From the NCBI GenBank assembly GCA_036508135.1, contig DATCHW010000064.1:9955-73954 (forward strand): a DNA stretch of 64,000 nt, read 5' to 3'. Every line of letters starts with the position of its first letter. Position 1 is the first letter of the stretch. The DNA comes from DATCHW01 sp036508135. GTDB lineage: Bacteria > Bacteroidota > Ignavibacteria > Tepidaquicellales > Tepidaquicellaceae. The notes under the pieces are model-generated. The model did no database searches. It was not told the origin of the DNA and worked only from the letters and a program-made list of their open reading frames with translations. This document shows, piece by piece, positions 1 to 9,649 of the stretch. The position numbers and the translations under genes are program-made.

Positions 1-89
1 ATGCCTCGAATTTTGCCAGTGGAATCTATTTCTATAGATTGCAGACGGAGAAATTTATGAATGTAAAGAGAATGGTATTAATCAAATGA
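1..89 (+). CDS. C-terminal end of a T9SS-exported protein (5' truncated by window edge)
   Basis: Only the last 28 or so codons are inside the window. They read through to TGA at 87-89 and contain 'ASGIYFYRLQTEKF' and end 'VKRMVLIK'. This is the final beta-strand pair of the type A T9SS sorting domain, which is cleaved when the cargo is attached to the cell surface or released. Nothing can be said about the cargo. It is the first of eight T9SS C-termini or remnants in the window. Confidence 0.85.
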   Translation, partial: ASNFASGIYFYRLQTEKFMNVKRMVLIK

Positions 90-264
90 GAAGTGAGGAA
101 GTAACAGGTGACAAGGGGACTTGACCCCTTAAAAATGACAAAAAAGAAATTATCGTAGTGTCGGGAGTTTCCTCCTGACTCCACACAGAAATATTATCAC
201 AGCCTGTCCGAATTTATGGGAAAGCACTCGGGAAAACATCTGTCCGGTCCGACTTTGTTTGGAT

Positions 265-333
265 AGAATTTATTTTTATCGATTGAGCACGGATGGATTC
301 AGCGAAACGAAGAAGATGGTATTGATAAAATGA
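265..333 (+). pseudogene. Remnant of a T9SS C-terminal sorting domain
   Basis: A reading frame ending with TGA at 331-333 encodes 'RIYFYRLSTDGF' followed by 'SETKKMVLIK', a typical type A sorting-domain tail. The residues upstream do not continue the domain: the expected 'LASG' before 'IYFYR' is not there and no protein body precedes it. It looks like the 3' scar of a deleted or decayed secreted-protein gene. A strong terminator lies just behind it. Confidence 0.6.
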
Positions 334-358
334 AAATTCGTTTTATATTTAATATTGA

Positions 359-388
359 AAGCCGGGAGTTTTACTTCCGGCTTTTTTA
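359..388 (+). terminator. Rho-independent terminator
   Basis: An 8-bp stem (GCCGGGAG with CTTCCGGC, one G-T pair, loop TTTTA) is followed by six T. Almost the same sequence, including the 'AAAATTCG...TTGAAAGCC' lead-in, follows the T9SS gene ending at 6825. The two genes therefore share a duplicated 3' end. Confidence 0.85.
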
Positions 389-737
389 TTTCTGCCTTGG
401 TGTAAATTATTGGGATCAATTCTTCAGATATTTTTGGTGAATAAATCTTGATAACCTCCTTTCCGGGGTTATGTTAGCTACCATTATTATTATACCGGAA
501 AAAGGGCTTTATATATTTAAAAGAATATGTTTACATTATACTAATCAAATGAAAAGTCATATATGCGTCTGACAAAACCAATATATGAGTTTTATTACGT
601 CTTTACTGAATGGAATTTAGTTGTCAAATCCTCTCACGAAATCTTTGTACCTCAACTTACCAATTTATTAGAAAAATGATTATTCATTTTCAAATATTAA
701 AAACTTTCAAAATGAGAAAACTTAAATTTTTTATATT
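389..737. other. A/T-rich intergenic stretch without a recognised gene
   Basis: I see no coding frame of note on either strand, no tRNA and no clear repeat. The final 80 bases are very A/T-rich and probably carry the promoter of the T9SS gene starting at 738. No hexamers can be assigned with confidence. Confidence 0.4.
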
Positions 738-2066
738 ATGAAACTTTCAAAATACATTTCAAAGGTTCTCGATATTCTTATTGCAATTGTTTTGCTTTTA
801 TTTTTTGCGTCGTTTGGATTTCGTGACGGCAGGACATCCGGTTGGTATCAACAATGGTTCCCAAATCTGAACGGAAGCACAATCACAAGCATGACATTTT
901 TGGATAGTTTGACAGGTTTTGCAGTGACGAATTCTAATTCATTACTTCAGGAATATATTCTTAAAACTACAAATGGTGGTGATAATTGGCTAATCAATTA
1001 TAATTTTAATACTCCCAATTCGAATTGGTCATTTGTCAAAATAGCATCTGTCGATTCGAATACAGTGTTTGCTTTTAGCTGGACTGAAATGTTTAAAACA
1101 ACAAACAAAGGAATTAATTGGAATATAATTAATTATGATTTATATCCTGAAGACGTCGCAATTATCAATATTGACACTATACTAGCAGTAAAAAGCGGTG
1201 GGCTCAATGGTGGTGTGTATCGTAGTATAAATGGAGGGTTAAACTGGCAGTTAATATGGACATTGGGAATAACATCCGGAAATCCATATAGCATTTATAT
1301 GTTCAATAAAGATATAGGATTTAATCAGGGTTCATCCGGAATGAAAAAAACAACAAACGGCGGTGTGAATTGGTTTGTGATACCGGGAGAAATGTACTCC
1401 GGGATTCAATTTATAGATAGCTTAACGGGATGGAAATGTACTGATAGTATAAAGAAAACCATAAATGGAGGTTTGAATTGGATTTCTCAACGAGCTCCAA
1501 ATTTCAGTAATAGCTTTACAAATTCAAGTTTTTCAATAATTAATCAAGATACTATATGGCTTGTTGGTGCAAGAAAATTTTCTCATGCACCTATTTATAA
1601 AACAACAAATGGAGGAACAAATTGGGGATATCAAGTTCCAGATACTACATTTCAAATTTACTCATATAATTTTATATCATTTATAAATAGTAAAGTAGGT
1701 TGGGTATCACTAATGCAAAATAATTATGAAATTCATACAAAAGTTGGAGGCGATTCTTCAATCATTCAAGCGATTAATATTAACAACTCATTAGTGTTAG
1801 ATGAATTTAAATTATATCAGAATTATCCAAACCCATTCAACTCAAAATCAAATATTAAATATCAAATCTTAAAAACTGCGGAGATTAAAATTAAAATATT
1901 CAATATAAGTGGGAAAGAAATTAAAACATTATTAAATAAACAGCAAAATCGGGGAGATTATCAAATAACATTCGATGGAGAAAATTTATCAAGCGGGATT
2001 TACTTTTATTCGCTTTATGCAGATGGTGTAAGGATAGACACGAAGAAGATGGTGCTATTAAAGTGA
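738..2066 (+). CDS. Secreted beta-propeller-like protein (YCF48/BNR-type repeats) with T9SS type A sorting domain
   Basis: This 442-residue protein begins with a hydrophobic segment (residues 12-26, IAIVLLLFFASF region) acting as signal peptide or anchor. The body has repeated motifs of the form 'KTTNGGxNW' at about residues 80, 130, 165, 205, 240 and 290. They match the YCF48/BNR-like repeats of beta-propeller proteins. The last 80 or so residues are a type A T9SS domain ('LYQNYPNPFNSKSNIKY' ... 'SSGIYFYSLYADG' ... 'KKMVLLK'). It is probably a surface or released protein; no catalytic residues are recognisable. The fold and T9SS export are family knowledge, and the role is unknown. Confidence 0.85.
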   Translation: MKLSKYISKVLDILIAIVLLLFFASFGFRDGRTSGWYQQWFPNLNGSTITSMTFLDSLTGFAVTNSNSLLQEYILKTTNGGDNWLINYNFNTPNSNWSFVKIASVDSNTVFAFSWTEMFKTTNKGINWNIINYDLYPEDVAIINIDTILAVKSGGLNGGVYRSINGGLNWQLIWTLGITSGNPYSIYMFNKDIGFNQGSSGMKKTTNGGVNWFVIPGEMYSGIQFIDSLTGWKCTDSIKKTINGGLNWISQRAPNFSNSFTNSSFSIINQDTIWLVGARKFSHAPIYKTTNGGTNWGYQVPDTTFQIYSYNFISFINSKVGWVSLMQNNYEIHTKVGGDSSIIQAININNSLVLDEFKLYQNYPNPFNSKSNIKYQILKTAEIKIKIFNISGKEIKTLLNKQQNRGDYQITFDGENLSSGIYFYSLYADGVRIDTKKMVLLK

Positions 2067-2214
2067 TTTGAGTGTTCTAAGTGTAAAAGGTGAAACGTTA
2101 AAAAGTTTAAACATTGGAAAATTAAAAAGAAAATAAAAATAAAAAAAAGAAAAAACAAAAAACAATGAAAAATATTAATTCAATATTTTTTAAAATAAAA
2201 ACAGGGGAAAAGTT

Positions 2215-5200
2215 ATGAAAAAGATTATTTCCAAACTTGTAGTTATTGTTCTTCTAATTTCCTTATTAACAATTTCATTGTTGACAAAAACATCATCAGA
2301 AATAAACACAAATTCTTTTCTAGCAACAACAGCTATTCCAGATACACAGTTTATTATAGGGGCGTTTGATGATGGTGCAGGAAGCCAATACAGCCATATA
2401 CGTAATGAATTAAAATTTAATGTCTGGCATTCTTATCCAAAGATTGAATCTGGTTGGGATGGAGACACTAATGACCGTTATAATGGTGATACAAATGATT
2501 ATAAAGACCAAGTAACGAGCAGGATTAGTAATAATGGGGCTAATTATATGCGTACTTTTATGGACAGACCAATAATACAATATGTGGTTTCCGGACAGCG
2601 TATTGATTATCAATGTGAAAATGTTCAAAATGGTGCTCCGTTTGGGTTCTGGGCTTATAATAATTCATTAAATAACAGCAATACGGTGTATGATATGGTT
2701 GATAATTCTATTTATGGCTCAAATGATACAGTAAAATATTGTAAAGCAGATTCAAATCATTCTGGAATTAACGCTTGCTGGATAGATTCATCACTGCGAG
2801 CAAATCGCGAACTTTCTTTTACGGGGACAAATTCTTGGTTAACCGATGATGCATGGGATTGGTATGTAATGCCAAGGATAAGAATCGATTCCTCTTATGC
2901 AGCGAGTGCAACTCACGATACTGAAACAGTTTGTAGATTAATAATCTTTGGATGGTATGGAGATACGGTTAAAAATATTAATCTTCGAATTGAAAATTTC
3001 AAAAATAGTGGTATTTATTCTGGAAATTATATTGATAAATTTTATTATTTACAAGGACAAGATAGTTTATTCATTCTCAAAGATAAAATCACTCGATATT
3101 TCATACCTAAAAACCCATCCGCGGAGCTGAATTGGGACTCTACCTGCCAAATGGATATAAAAATTTACTGGGCAGGAAAAGTCGATACATGGTTTGACAG
3201 AATGAGATTAGAAAATGAACCTGCACATCTATATATGACATTGAATGATCAAAGACATCAGGAATTAGTTAGCAAAGTCAATTCCGAAATTTTCTGGGCT
3301 CATACTTCATTATCAGACCAAAAGCCAAATTATTTCTATTTCGAAGAGTGCCAGTTCAGTCATTTCTCAGCGATTAAGGAACTGAATAAACAGATAATGA
3401 ACGTTACACAAAATGCCAACAGCCAGATAATATTTTTAAATTATCAGCTCTTTAAAGCTCACGTTCCAAATAGTAATAGTGTAGAATGGGATGCAAATAC
3501 ATTGAAATATTATTTACACGACCAGTTCGGACTAAAAACAATTGTTATGGGTGCATATCCTTTAATGGGTTTTAATGAAACAACTTTAGGGAGATACTCT
3601 TATCATCCGAATACATTATCGAGTCTTGATTATAATGATATGGATATATTATCGATTCGGAAATCACCTACAGAATATGACAATTGGCTTCAGAATAATC
3701 TTGATAATGGATTGAATAACCGGGTTCTGAAATCTATGGATGCTTTATCAAAAGATAATAGTGATATGCATATTTTCTTCGCTCCCCAAGCGCATCTTTG
3801 CAGACATAGTACAGCGCATTTACTAAAAGAGCCCTCAAATGAGGAGCTCGAGCTTCAAACATATTTAGCACTTACGTACAATGCTAAAGGAATAATGTAT
3901 TTTGCATATACCTCTTTTGGAGATACAAATTCAGATTCTTATCAGCGAGGTATTATGAATACAATTGGTCAAACACCGCAACCCAGACATGTTTCAGCTT
4001 ACGGTCAGGATAAATATGAAGCAATAAAACAAATTTCGATAAAACTGAACAAATGGGGACCGACTTTAATGAGTTTTAATCCTGAATATACTAAGTCCTA
4101 CATTTATAGGTTAGAAAGTGAAAGAACTCAATTTTTCCAGCATCCTTATTTTAGAAATGTTTATACTTTAAAATATGGAAGCGGCGGTCAACTAAATTGC
4201 GACCAGGATAATTTTTTACCCGAATTATCAGGTGAATGTCCTGAGGATACATATATCCAAATTGCCACATTTAATAATAATGCACCCAGTTCACAGTATT
4301 TTATGATAATAAACAAACGCTGTGCAAAAGATACCATAGTTGGAACTGATTCAACTTTAACCGGGAAAAGATTTGTTAGAGTTTTATTTAAAGCAAATTC
4401 CTCATCATTTTCAGGATTTAATAACTGGAAAATCATCGACCTTTATAATGATTCTCTTATTTGTACATTTGATAAGAGAATTAGTGCCCCCTTATCGCTC
4501 GGCAAATATAAACCCGGTGAAGGGAAACTTTATAAAATGATACCGGTGATGGTTGATGGCGGAACACTTGTATGTGATGAAGCACCTACAGCAGGAAGTT
4601 TTATCTGTGACAACGCAGTTTTTAATGATGGATATAATATCACATTATATCCATCTACTACAATAAGTTTCAATCCTAATGGTAAAATTGTTATGAACGG
4701 TGGAAATTTTATAACCGGAAGTTATGCTTCTAATCAAAGTTCTCCCCCTCGAGTGACTCTTCATGGCAATGGCAATAGATGGGAAGGACTGAGCTTAACA
4801 AATTGCGGTATAATTGAAATAGGTACAACAAATTTTTCTGATATTTATGATAATGTCAGTTCCGAACAGTATCAAAACACTGCTATAAATATTATTAATT
4901 GCTATAACTTTGCTGTCAGTGGCTGTAGTTTCAACCTTTCTAATGAAGCTTCTGCTATTGACGTTTTAATAAACGGGGATGGAACTGTAGAATGGAGTAA
5001 TGCTTATTTTGGCTATAATAATTTTGTTTTTAGTTCGAACAGTATGTGTCCTATTAAGGTAAATTCTCCTGCGAGTTCTTTAATCCCAATGTACATTTGC
5101 AACAACAGCCTGATAAATAATGAAGAATCAATAAGTATGGCTATGAGTATTTACGGTGTGATAGGAGGAACAATAAGAAATAATGTGATTACAAACTTCA

Positions 5201-6825
5201 TAAATCCGATATTCGTTACAAGTTCAACACTCGACTTATTTGATAATTATATTTACAGTAACATAGACAGCAATAATGGAGTCTATGGAACTGCCGGTTC
5301 TCATATTAATATGTCATCAAATATCGGATATTATACAGGCGGGAGCAATCATATAATTACGGCAAATTCAACGTGCTGTAATATAAATGTTGACAATTCA
5401 TTTTTTGATATTTCAGCAGGCAATAATTTATTCAATATTTCTTCTTCATCCTCATCATACCATTTATTTGGTACTTTCCCCGAATTCGGCGATAAACAAA
5501 GAGCGAATAATAATTGCTACCAAATAGATACAGCTAATACACAGCCTGTTTACGAGGTTTACTGGGAAACGAGTGATCCGGTTGAATTTGACTTTGGTAC
5601 TTCAGTTTGCGGAGATAATCCATCTCTGGATTATGATGTTTTCACGTTTTCGAATGCCTTTAATGATACGGTTTATAAGACAGGTTCCGGTTCAGGAGGC
5701 GGTGAGAAAGAATTTAATAACATGGAAATTACAACAGAAAACAATTATGCGAAATTATGCGATTCATTAAATGTAAATGTAAGAAAAAGAAATTATCCTG
5801 TTGTAGAGGCTCAATGCAAATATCTGCTAACAAATTATCCCGATAGCATAAGAACCCTTGCGGCAATAAGCTGGCTTTATTATTCTACCGTATCAAGAGA
5901 CAGTTTATCAAGCAAAATGAATGCTCTCAAATCATTTTATGAAACTCTAATTTTGAATAATTCCGAAAACGAAGCATTAATTGACAGAGCTTTTTATTTT
6001 ATTCAAAAATGCAAGGTTGCACTAAAGCAATATCAGGATGCAATGACAGGATTCCAATTGATAATGACACAGCATCCGTATTCTTTTGAAGGTTTAGTAG
6101 CGAGTTGGGATTATGCCGCAACTCATCTGTTGGATAGTTTGGGAGGGTACGGAGGAGGAGAAAACAATCTTCAATCTTTAATCTACAATGTTCAATCAAA
6201 AGATGGAGATAATTTAGAAGATTTGGAATTCTATTTAAACAGTTTTATGAGTAATTATGATTCTACAAAATTCAATAAATCAGACAGGGTAAAAATATCA
6301 GATAACACAAAAAAATCATTTGAAAAGAAGAAAAAGAGAGATATCGAAATTATTAATGACCTTAACAAGCGTTCTGAGAAAGGAGATAAAACGGCTGCCA
6401 GGGAATTGCAAACAAAGAAAGCTATTAACGAAGTTGTAAAAGTTAAGAAACCCAAGACACAAATTGAATTAAAGAAAATAATTTCAAATGATGTTAATAA
6501 AATATTTGTGAAGGATAAAAAGAAGAAAGACAATGCAGTAAATCAAATTCCAAAAGAATTTTCTTTATATCAGAATTATCCAAACCCATTTAATCCTGTT
6601 ACAAAAATTTCATTTGACTTACCGAAGGATGCGAAAATAAAACTTATAGTTTATGATATTCTTGGAAGAGAGGTGACAAGACTTTTAAACAGCGAATTTT
6701 TACAAACAGGTAAACACATAATAAACTTCGATGCTATGAAATATAACCTCGCAAGCGGTGTGTATTTCTACAGGATTGAATCTGAAGATTTTAATGCTGT
6801 GAAGAAGATGGTATTGATCAAATAA
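2215..6825 (+). CDS. Giant multi-domain secreted protein: glycosidase-like region, right-handed beta-helix, TPR-like region, T9SS domain
   Basis: This 1536-residue protein starts with a signal peptide (KLVVIVLLISLLTISLL). Residues about 30-650 are a globular region. It contains 'NYFYFEECQFSHF' and 'TYNAKGIMYFAYTSFGD', reminiscent of TIM-barrel glycoside hydrolases, but I cannot assign catalytic acids. Residues about 780-1145 are rich in N, S, I and G with repeated short strands such as 'NNVITNFINPIFV', typical of a parallel beta-helix. Residues about 1180-1320 are helical and TPR-like. Residues about 1340-1440 form a lysine-rich linker. The end is a T9SS type A domain ('LYQNYPNPFNPVTKISF' ... 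'KKMVLIK'). It probably acts on or binds an extracellular polymer, which is inference. Confidence 0.82.
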   Translation: MKKIISKLVVIVLLISLLTISLLTKTSSEINTNSFLATTAIPDTQFIIGAFDDGAGSQYSHIRNELKFNVWHSYPKIESGWDGDTNDRYNGDTNDYKDQVTSRISNNGANYMRTFMDRPIIQYVVSGQRIDYQCENVQNGAPFGFWAYNNSLNNSNTVYDMVDNSIYGSNDTVKYCKADSNHSGINACWIDSSLRANRELSFTGTNSWLTDDAWDWYVMPRIRIDSSYAASATHDTETVCRLIIFGWYGDTVKNINLRIENFKNSGIYSGNYIDKFYYLQGQDSLFILKDKITRYFIPKNPSAELNWDSTCQMDIKIYWAGKVDTWFDRMRLENEPAHLYMTLNDQRHQELVSKVNSEIFWAHTSLSDQKPNYFYFEECQFSHFSAIKELNKQIMNVTQNANSQIIFLNYQLFKAHVPNSNSVEWDANTLKYYLHDQFGLKTIVMGAYPLMGFNETTLGRYSYHPNTLSSLDYNDMDILSIRKSPTEYDNWLQNNLDNGLNNRVLKSMDALSKDNSDMHIFFAPQAHLCRHSTAHLLKEPSNEELELQTYLALTYNAKGIMYFAYTSFGDTNSDSYQRGIMNTIGQTPQPRHVSAYGQDKYEAIKQISIKLNKWGPTLMSFNPEYTKSYIYRLESERTQFFQHPYFRNVYTLKYGSGGQLNCDQDNFLPELSGECPEDTYIQIATFNNNAPSSQYFMIINKRCAKDTIVGTDSTLTGKRFVRVLFKANSSSFSGFNNWKIIDLYNDSLICTFDKRISAPLSLGKYKPGEGKLYKMIPVMVDGGTLVCDEAPTAGSFICDNAVFNDGYNITLYPSTTISFNPNGKIVMNGGNFITGSYASNQSSPPRVTLHGNGNRWEGLSLTNCGIIEIGTTNFSDIYDNVSSEQYQNTAINIINCYNFAVSGCSFNLSNEASAIDVLINGDGTVEWSNAYFGYNNFVFSSNSMCPIKVNSPASSLIPMYICNNSLINNEESISMAMSIYGVIGGTIRNNVITNFINPIFVTSSTLDLFDNYIYSNIDSNNGVYGTAGSHINMSSNIGYYTGGSNHIITANSTCCNINVDNSFFDISAGNNLFNISSSSSSYHLFGTFPEFGDKQRANNNCYQIDTANTQPVYEVYWETSDPVEFDFGTSVCGDNPSLDYDVFTFSNAFNDTVYKTGSGSGGGEKEFNNMEITTENNYAKLCDSLNVNVRKRNYPVVEAQCKYLLTNYPDSIRTLAAISWLYYSTVSRDSLSSKMNALKSFYETLILNNSENEALIDRAFYFIQKCKVALKQYQDAMTGFQLIMTQHPYSFEGLVASWDYAATHLLDSLGGYGGGENNLQSLIYNVQSKDGDNLEDLEFYLNSFMSNYDSTKFNKSDRVKISDNTKKSFEKKKKRDIEIINDLNKRSEKGDKTAARELQTKKAINEVVKVKKPKTQIELKKIISNDVNKIFVKDKKKKDNAVNQIPKEFSLYQNYPNPFNPVTKISFDLPKDAKIKLIVYDILGREVTRLLNSEFLQTGKHIINFDAMKYNLASGVYFYRIESEDFNAVKKMVLIK

Positions 6826-6849
6826 AAATTCGTTACAACTTAAATTTGA

Positions 6850-6880
6850 AAGCCGGGGGTTTAACTTCCGGCTTTTTTTA
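6850..6880 (+). terminator. Rho-independent terminator
   Basis: The stem AGCCGG...CCGGCT with a short loop is followed by seven T, 25 bp after the stop codon of the giant T9SS gene. It is nearly identical to the terminator at 359-388. Confidence 0.85.
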
Positions 6881-7033
6881 TTTCAATCTAATATGCATTA
6901 CTTTTGTCAGTCCGAAAAAAGTAATTACGACTTTGCAGTCGTGATTATCTTGTCATGATGAACCAGAAAATTCATTTTCTACCCTTCAATATTCATTTGT
7001 ATATTTAAGTATATAAACTTAAATCATAAAAAA

Positions 7034-7324
7034 ATGTTAAAACTAATCTTAGAAAAACTGGGAAAAATCGAATTTATGCTGAAAGAACAGTCAGTCAAGA
7101 TAATGTCTTTAGATGAACTTAGTAAATATCTTAACTTTTCAAAATCGCATATTTATAAACTGACATCCAGAAATGAAATTCCAAATTATAAACCGACTGG
7201 GAAAAAGATATACTTCAATAAATCAGAAATTGATGGTTGGATTTCGAAATATCGGATGAAGACAAAAGAAGAGATTGAGGAAATAGCAGAAGAGTATGTT
7301 ATGAAACATCCTACGAAATATTGA
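7034..7324 (+). CDS. Excisionase-like helix-turn-helix DNA-binding protein
   Basis: A 96-residue protein whose middle part (about residues 24-75) is a MerR-like/excisionase HTH_17 domain: 'MSLDELSKYLNFSKSHIYKL', then 'NEIPNYKPTGKKIYF' and 'SEIDGWI'. The domain binds DNA and is typical of phage or integrative-element excisionases and of small regulators. No integrase gene is next to it. It sits 246 bp upstream of a tRNA-Pro gene whose 3' end is duplicated, so it may be a leftover of an integrated element (inference). The short N-terminus and charged C-terminus carry no other recognised domain. Confidence 0.8.
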   Translation: MLKLILEKLGKIEFMLKEQSVKIMSLDELSKYLNFSKSHIYKLTSRNEIPNYKPTGKKIYFNKSEIDGWISKYRMKTKEEIEEIAEEYVMKHPTKY

Positions 7325-7570
7325 GTGAAAAATAAACTATGTATTCCAAGAATTTGTCAGCAGTTTTGTCAGCAGTTTTCGACAAAATAGGAACAAATGG
7401 GAATAATTTTAGGATTTTCAGATTTGTTGAAATTAAGGAATTCCCGTTAAATTGTTCGGATAAAAACTGAATTATAAAATGCCGGAAACCCAATAAATAA
7501 GGGAATTTACAGCGATTCATCGATTTGAATTGTTATTAAAACTCCTATTGATTAATTTATAATATTAAAT

Positions 7571-7644
7571 CGGGGTGTGGCGCAGTTGGCTAGCGCACCT
7601 GAATGGGGTTCAGGGGGTCGGAAGTTCGAGTCTTCTCATCCCGA
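7571..7644 (+). tRNA. tRNA-Pro (anticodon GGG)
   Basis: A full cloverleaf can be folded: acceptor CGGGGTG with CATCCCG, D-stem GCGC/GCGC, anticodon stem CCTGA/TCAGG with loop ATGGGGT, and T-arm GGAAG TTCGAGT CTTCT. The anticodon in the loop is GGG. The C1-G72 pair is the expected tRNA-Pro identity feature. CCA is not encoded (the gene continues ACAA). Confidence 0.93.
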
Positions 7645-7726
7645 CAATGGGGGTCGTCCCGATAAAATCGGGATCATCCCGACGAGAAAAAAATTAAGCC
7701 GGTTCATCATAAACCGGCTTTTTTTT
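7624..7726 (+). repeat. Direct repeat copy A: tRNA-Pro 3' end plus terminator
   Basis: About 100 bp starting in the T-arm of tRNA-Pro recur nearly unchanged at 7771-7871, 147 bp downstream. The repeat includes a 'TCCCGATAAAATCGGGA' hairpin and the terminator at 7696-7726. The copies differ mainly at ACAATGGGGG versus ACAACGGGG. Confidence 0.9.
7696..7726 (+). terminator. Terminator behind tRNA-Pro (copy A)
   Basis: The hairpin GCCGGTT/AACCGGC with loop CATCATA is followed by eight T. Confidence 0.85.
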
Positions 7727-7770
7727 ATTACGGGACTGACGCATCCCGATGGAATCGGGAGGGTCGTTCA

Positions 7771-7871
7771 GTTCGAGTCTTCTCATCCCGACAACGGGGT
7801 CGTCCCGATAAAATCGGGATCATCCCGACGAGAAAAAAATTAAGCCGGTTCATCATAAACCGGCTTTTTTT
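7771..7871 (+). repeat. Direct repeat copy B: partial tRNA-Pro 3' end plus second terminator
   Basis: This copy starts at the T-loop (GTTCGAGTC) and carries the 3' half of the acceptor stem but no D-arm or anticodon arm, so it cannot be a working tRNA. The terminator hairpin and T-run are repeated at 7842-7871. It is either a tandem duplication or a scar of site-specific integration at the tRNA 3' end. Confidence 0.88.
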
Positions 7872-7968
7872 GACCTATTTTTTTAATCATTGTTTTAATT
7901 TCAATCTCTGATTACCTTTATTAAGTGATAAATTCAAATTTATTTTTCAAATTAAAGAAAGGAATATT

Positions 7969-8673
7969 TTGAAAAAATTAAATTCCATTTTGGTAGTTTT
8001 GTTCATGCTGATGTTCGTTAACTCTTATTCACAAACACCTCTACGCGGAAGTATTAATTTAGGGATGAATGTCCCTATGAGTGATTTTGGTAATGTGTAT
8101 AAAGGGGGATTATCTGCAGAAGCAGGATTATTTTATTCAATACCTATGACCGGTATAGACCTGACTTTAACTATTGGATATAACGGCTTTAAGTATAAAA
8201 ATGAATATTTTACAGGACTCGTAAATACTAATCTCGGCGTAGGAGTTAGTGGTTTTGCTGTTGACTGGAGTGCGACTGTGATTCCGATTATGGTCGGTGC
8301 AAGATATAAATTCCCTGCAGGAGGTATAAATCCATACATCAGCGGCGAGCTTGGATTGCATATGACGAGCTTTAGTGACAGATTTAACGGAGCAATAATT
8401 ATCGGCAATAGTTCAAATCCAACTACTTTTCAATTGAACGGAACGACTGAATCGGGAAGCGAAACCGGATTTGGATTTGCTTTCGGAGCAGGTGTTGAAA
8501 TTCCTGTAGCGCCAAAAATCGCCTTAGATTTGGGTGCGAAATATAATTACGGGGGAGTGATTTACTCTAAATCATATACTGTGTTCAGACATAACGATTC
8601 GCAATTCACGACTCTCGAGTTAAAGAATACTTCATTCATAACAATCAGAGGCGGTGTAGTAATAAATTTCTAA
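7969..8673 (+). CDS. Outer-membrane beta-barrel (porin-family) protein
   Basis: This 234-residue protein has a clear signal peptide ending near residue 21 (VLFMLMFVNSYSQ). Alternating amphipathic strands rich in G, Y, F and N follow, such as 'LGAKYNYGG', 'GFAFGAGVEIPVAPKIALDLG' and a final strand ending 'GGVVINF'. This is the usual outer-membrane beta-barrel pattern with a terminal aromatic residue. The start is TTG at 7969, preceded by an AAAGGA ribosome-binding site; no nearer ATG fits the signal peptide. It stands alone with its own terminator. Substrate or function is unknown. Confidence 0.82.
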   Translation: MKKLNSILVVLFMLMFVNSYSQTPLRGSINLGMNVPMSDFGNVYKGGLSAEAGLFYSIPMTGIDLTLTIGYNGFKYKNEYFTGLVNTNLGVGVSGFAVDWSATVIPIMVGARYKFPAGGINPYISGELGLHMTSFSDRFNGAIIIGNSSNPTTFQLNGTTESGSETGFGFAFGAGVEIPVAPKIALDLGAKYNYGGVIYSKSYTVFRHNDSQFTTLELKNTSFITIRGGVVINF

Positions 8674-8692
8674 ATTAGTTTTAATCGTATTG

Positions 8693-8728
8693 AAATCCCC
8701 GGTAATGAAACTTATCAGGGATTTTTTT
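8693..8728 (+). terminator. Rho-independent terminator
   Basis: AAATCCC and GGGATTT pair across a roughly 19-nt loop and run into a tract of T, 20 bp behind the beta-barrel gene. Confidence 0.65.
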
Positions 8729-8879
8729 ATTGTAAAAAGAACTTTGAAATCAAGGAGGGGATTTTTATTGAAATTTTAGTGGTTTTTAACGATAATTCTG
8801 ATTTTATGGAACAAAAGCAGAGTTTTTTTAGTATTAAATATATGATTATTTTAACTAACTTTAATTGAAAAAAACAGAA

Positions 8880-9581
8880 ATGAAAACAAGATATATTTTT
8901 ATTATCTTTTTATTTTTATTGGTTTCTGCAACATTTTACAGCTGCAATGATAACAGTACAAATCCCGCAATTGATAATTTTGAATTGAGTTATACTTCGT
9001 CAAGAGATACTGTTCTTACCGATGCCAGCAATATATTAATTCTCGATACTGTAAAAATACTGCTTAAGGACATTAAGTTAAATGTAGCAAGCACTGGCGA
9101 CTCTTCAAATTTCAAAGTGGGACCATATGTTCTATTTCTTAATCTAACCTCAAGTAATCTAACCTCAAGCGTCAATTCGATAGGGACAGGATTCATCCCC
9201 GCCGGAAGTTACGACAAGATACAGTTTGAAGTTCATAAACTTGAAACCAACGAAACTCCTCCGGACCCGGATTTCAGAGATTCATTAGGGAATTATTCAG
9301 TTGTGGTAAAGGGGAGATTTAACGGGACACCTTTTGTTTACAAATCAACGAAATCGGCAAAACAAAAAATCAACTACCCAACAATAGTGACTCTGTACAC
9401 TGAAACGAAAACAAACGTTACCTTGCTTATCAGACCTCAAATCTGGTTCATGAAAGATAATGACTATCTGGATCCGAATAATACGGCAAACTGGAGCGAT
9501 ATCGATAACAATATAAAAGACAATATAAAGGGAAACTTCAAAGCGTTCAAAGATAACAATAAAGACGGGATACCTGACTAA
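8880..9581 (+). CDS. Lipoprotein of unknown function
   Basis: The protein is 233 residues from ATG 8880; an in-frame TTG at 8865 would add five residues. I prefer ATG because the signal peptide (TRYIFIIFLFLLVSATFYSC) then has a normal short basic start. The 'FYSC' lipobox predicts lipidation of Cys and outer-membrane attachment. The mature part looks like a beta-sandwich ('IPAGSYDKIQFEVHKLE', 'GRFNGTPFVYKS'), similar in style to DUF4382 lipoproteins, but I cannot confirm the family. The C-terminus 'NNKDGIPD' resembles a calcium-binding thrombospondin-3-like repeat end. Confidence 0.75.
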   Translation: MKTRYIFIIFLFLLVSATFYSCNDNSTNPAIDNFELSYTSSRDTVLTDASNILILDTVKILLKDIKLNVASTGDSSNFKVGPYVLFLNLTSSNLTSSVNSIGTGFIPAGSYDKIQFEVHKLETNETPPDPDFRDSLGNYSVVVKGRFNGTPFVYKSTKSAKQKINYPTIVTLYTETKTNVTLLIRPQIWFMKDNDYLDPNNTANWSDIDNNIKDNIKGNFKAFKDNNKDGIPD

Positions 9582-9649
9582 GGACCTCATCCAACTCCAC
9601 CTTGGTAAGGGGGAGAGTGAGTGTAATTTCATTTTAGGTATATAAATAT

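Noticed and set aside
7577..7843. 88-codon open frame across tRNA-Pro and its repeat
   Set aside because: It is a translation of tRNA and terminator sequence. The cloverleaf explains the DNA.
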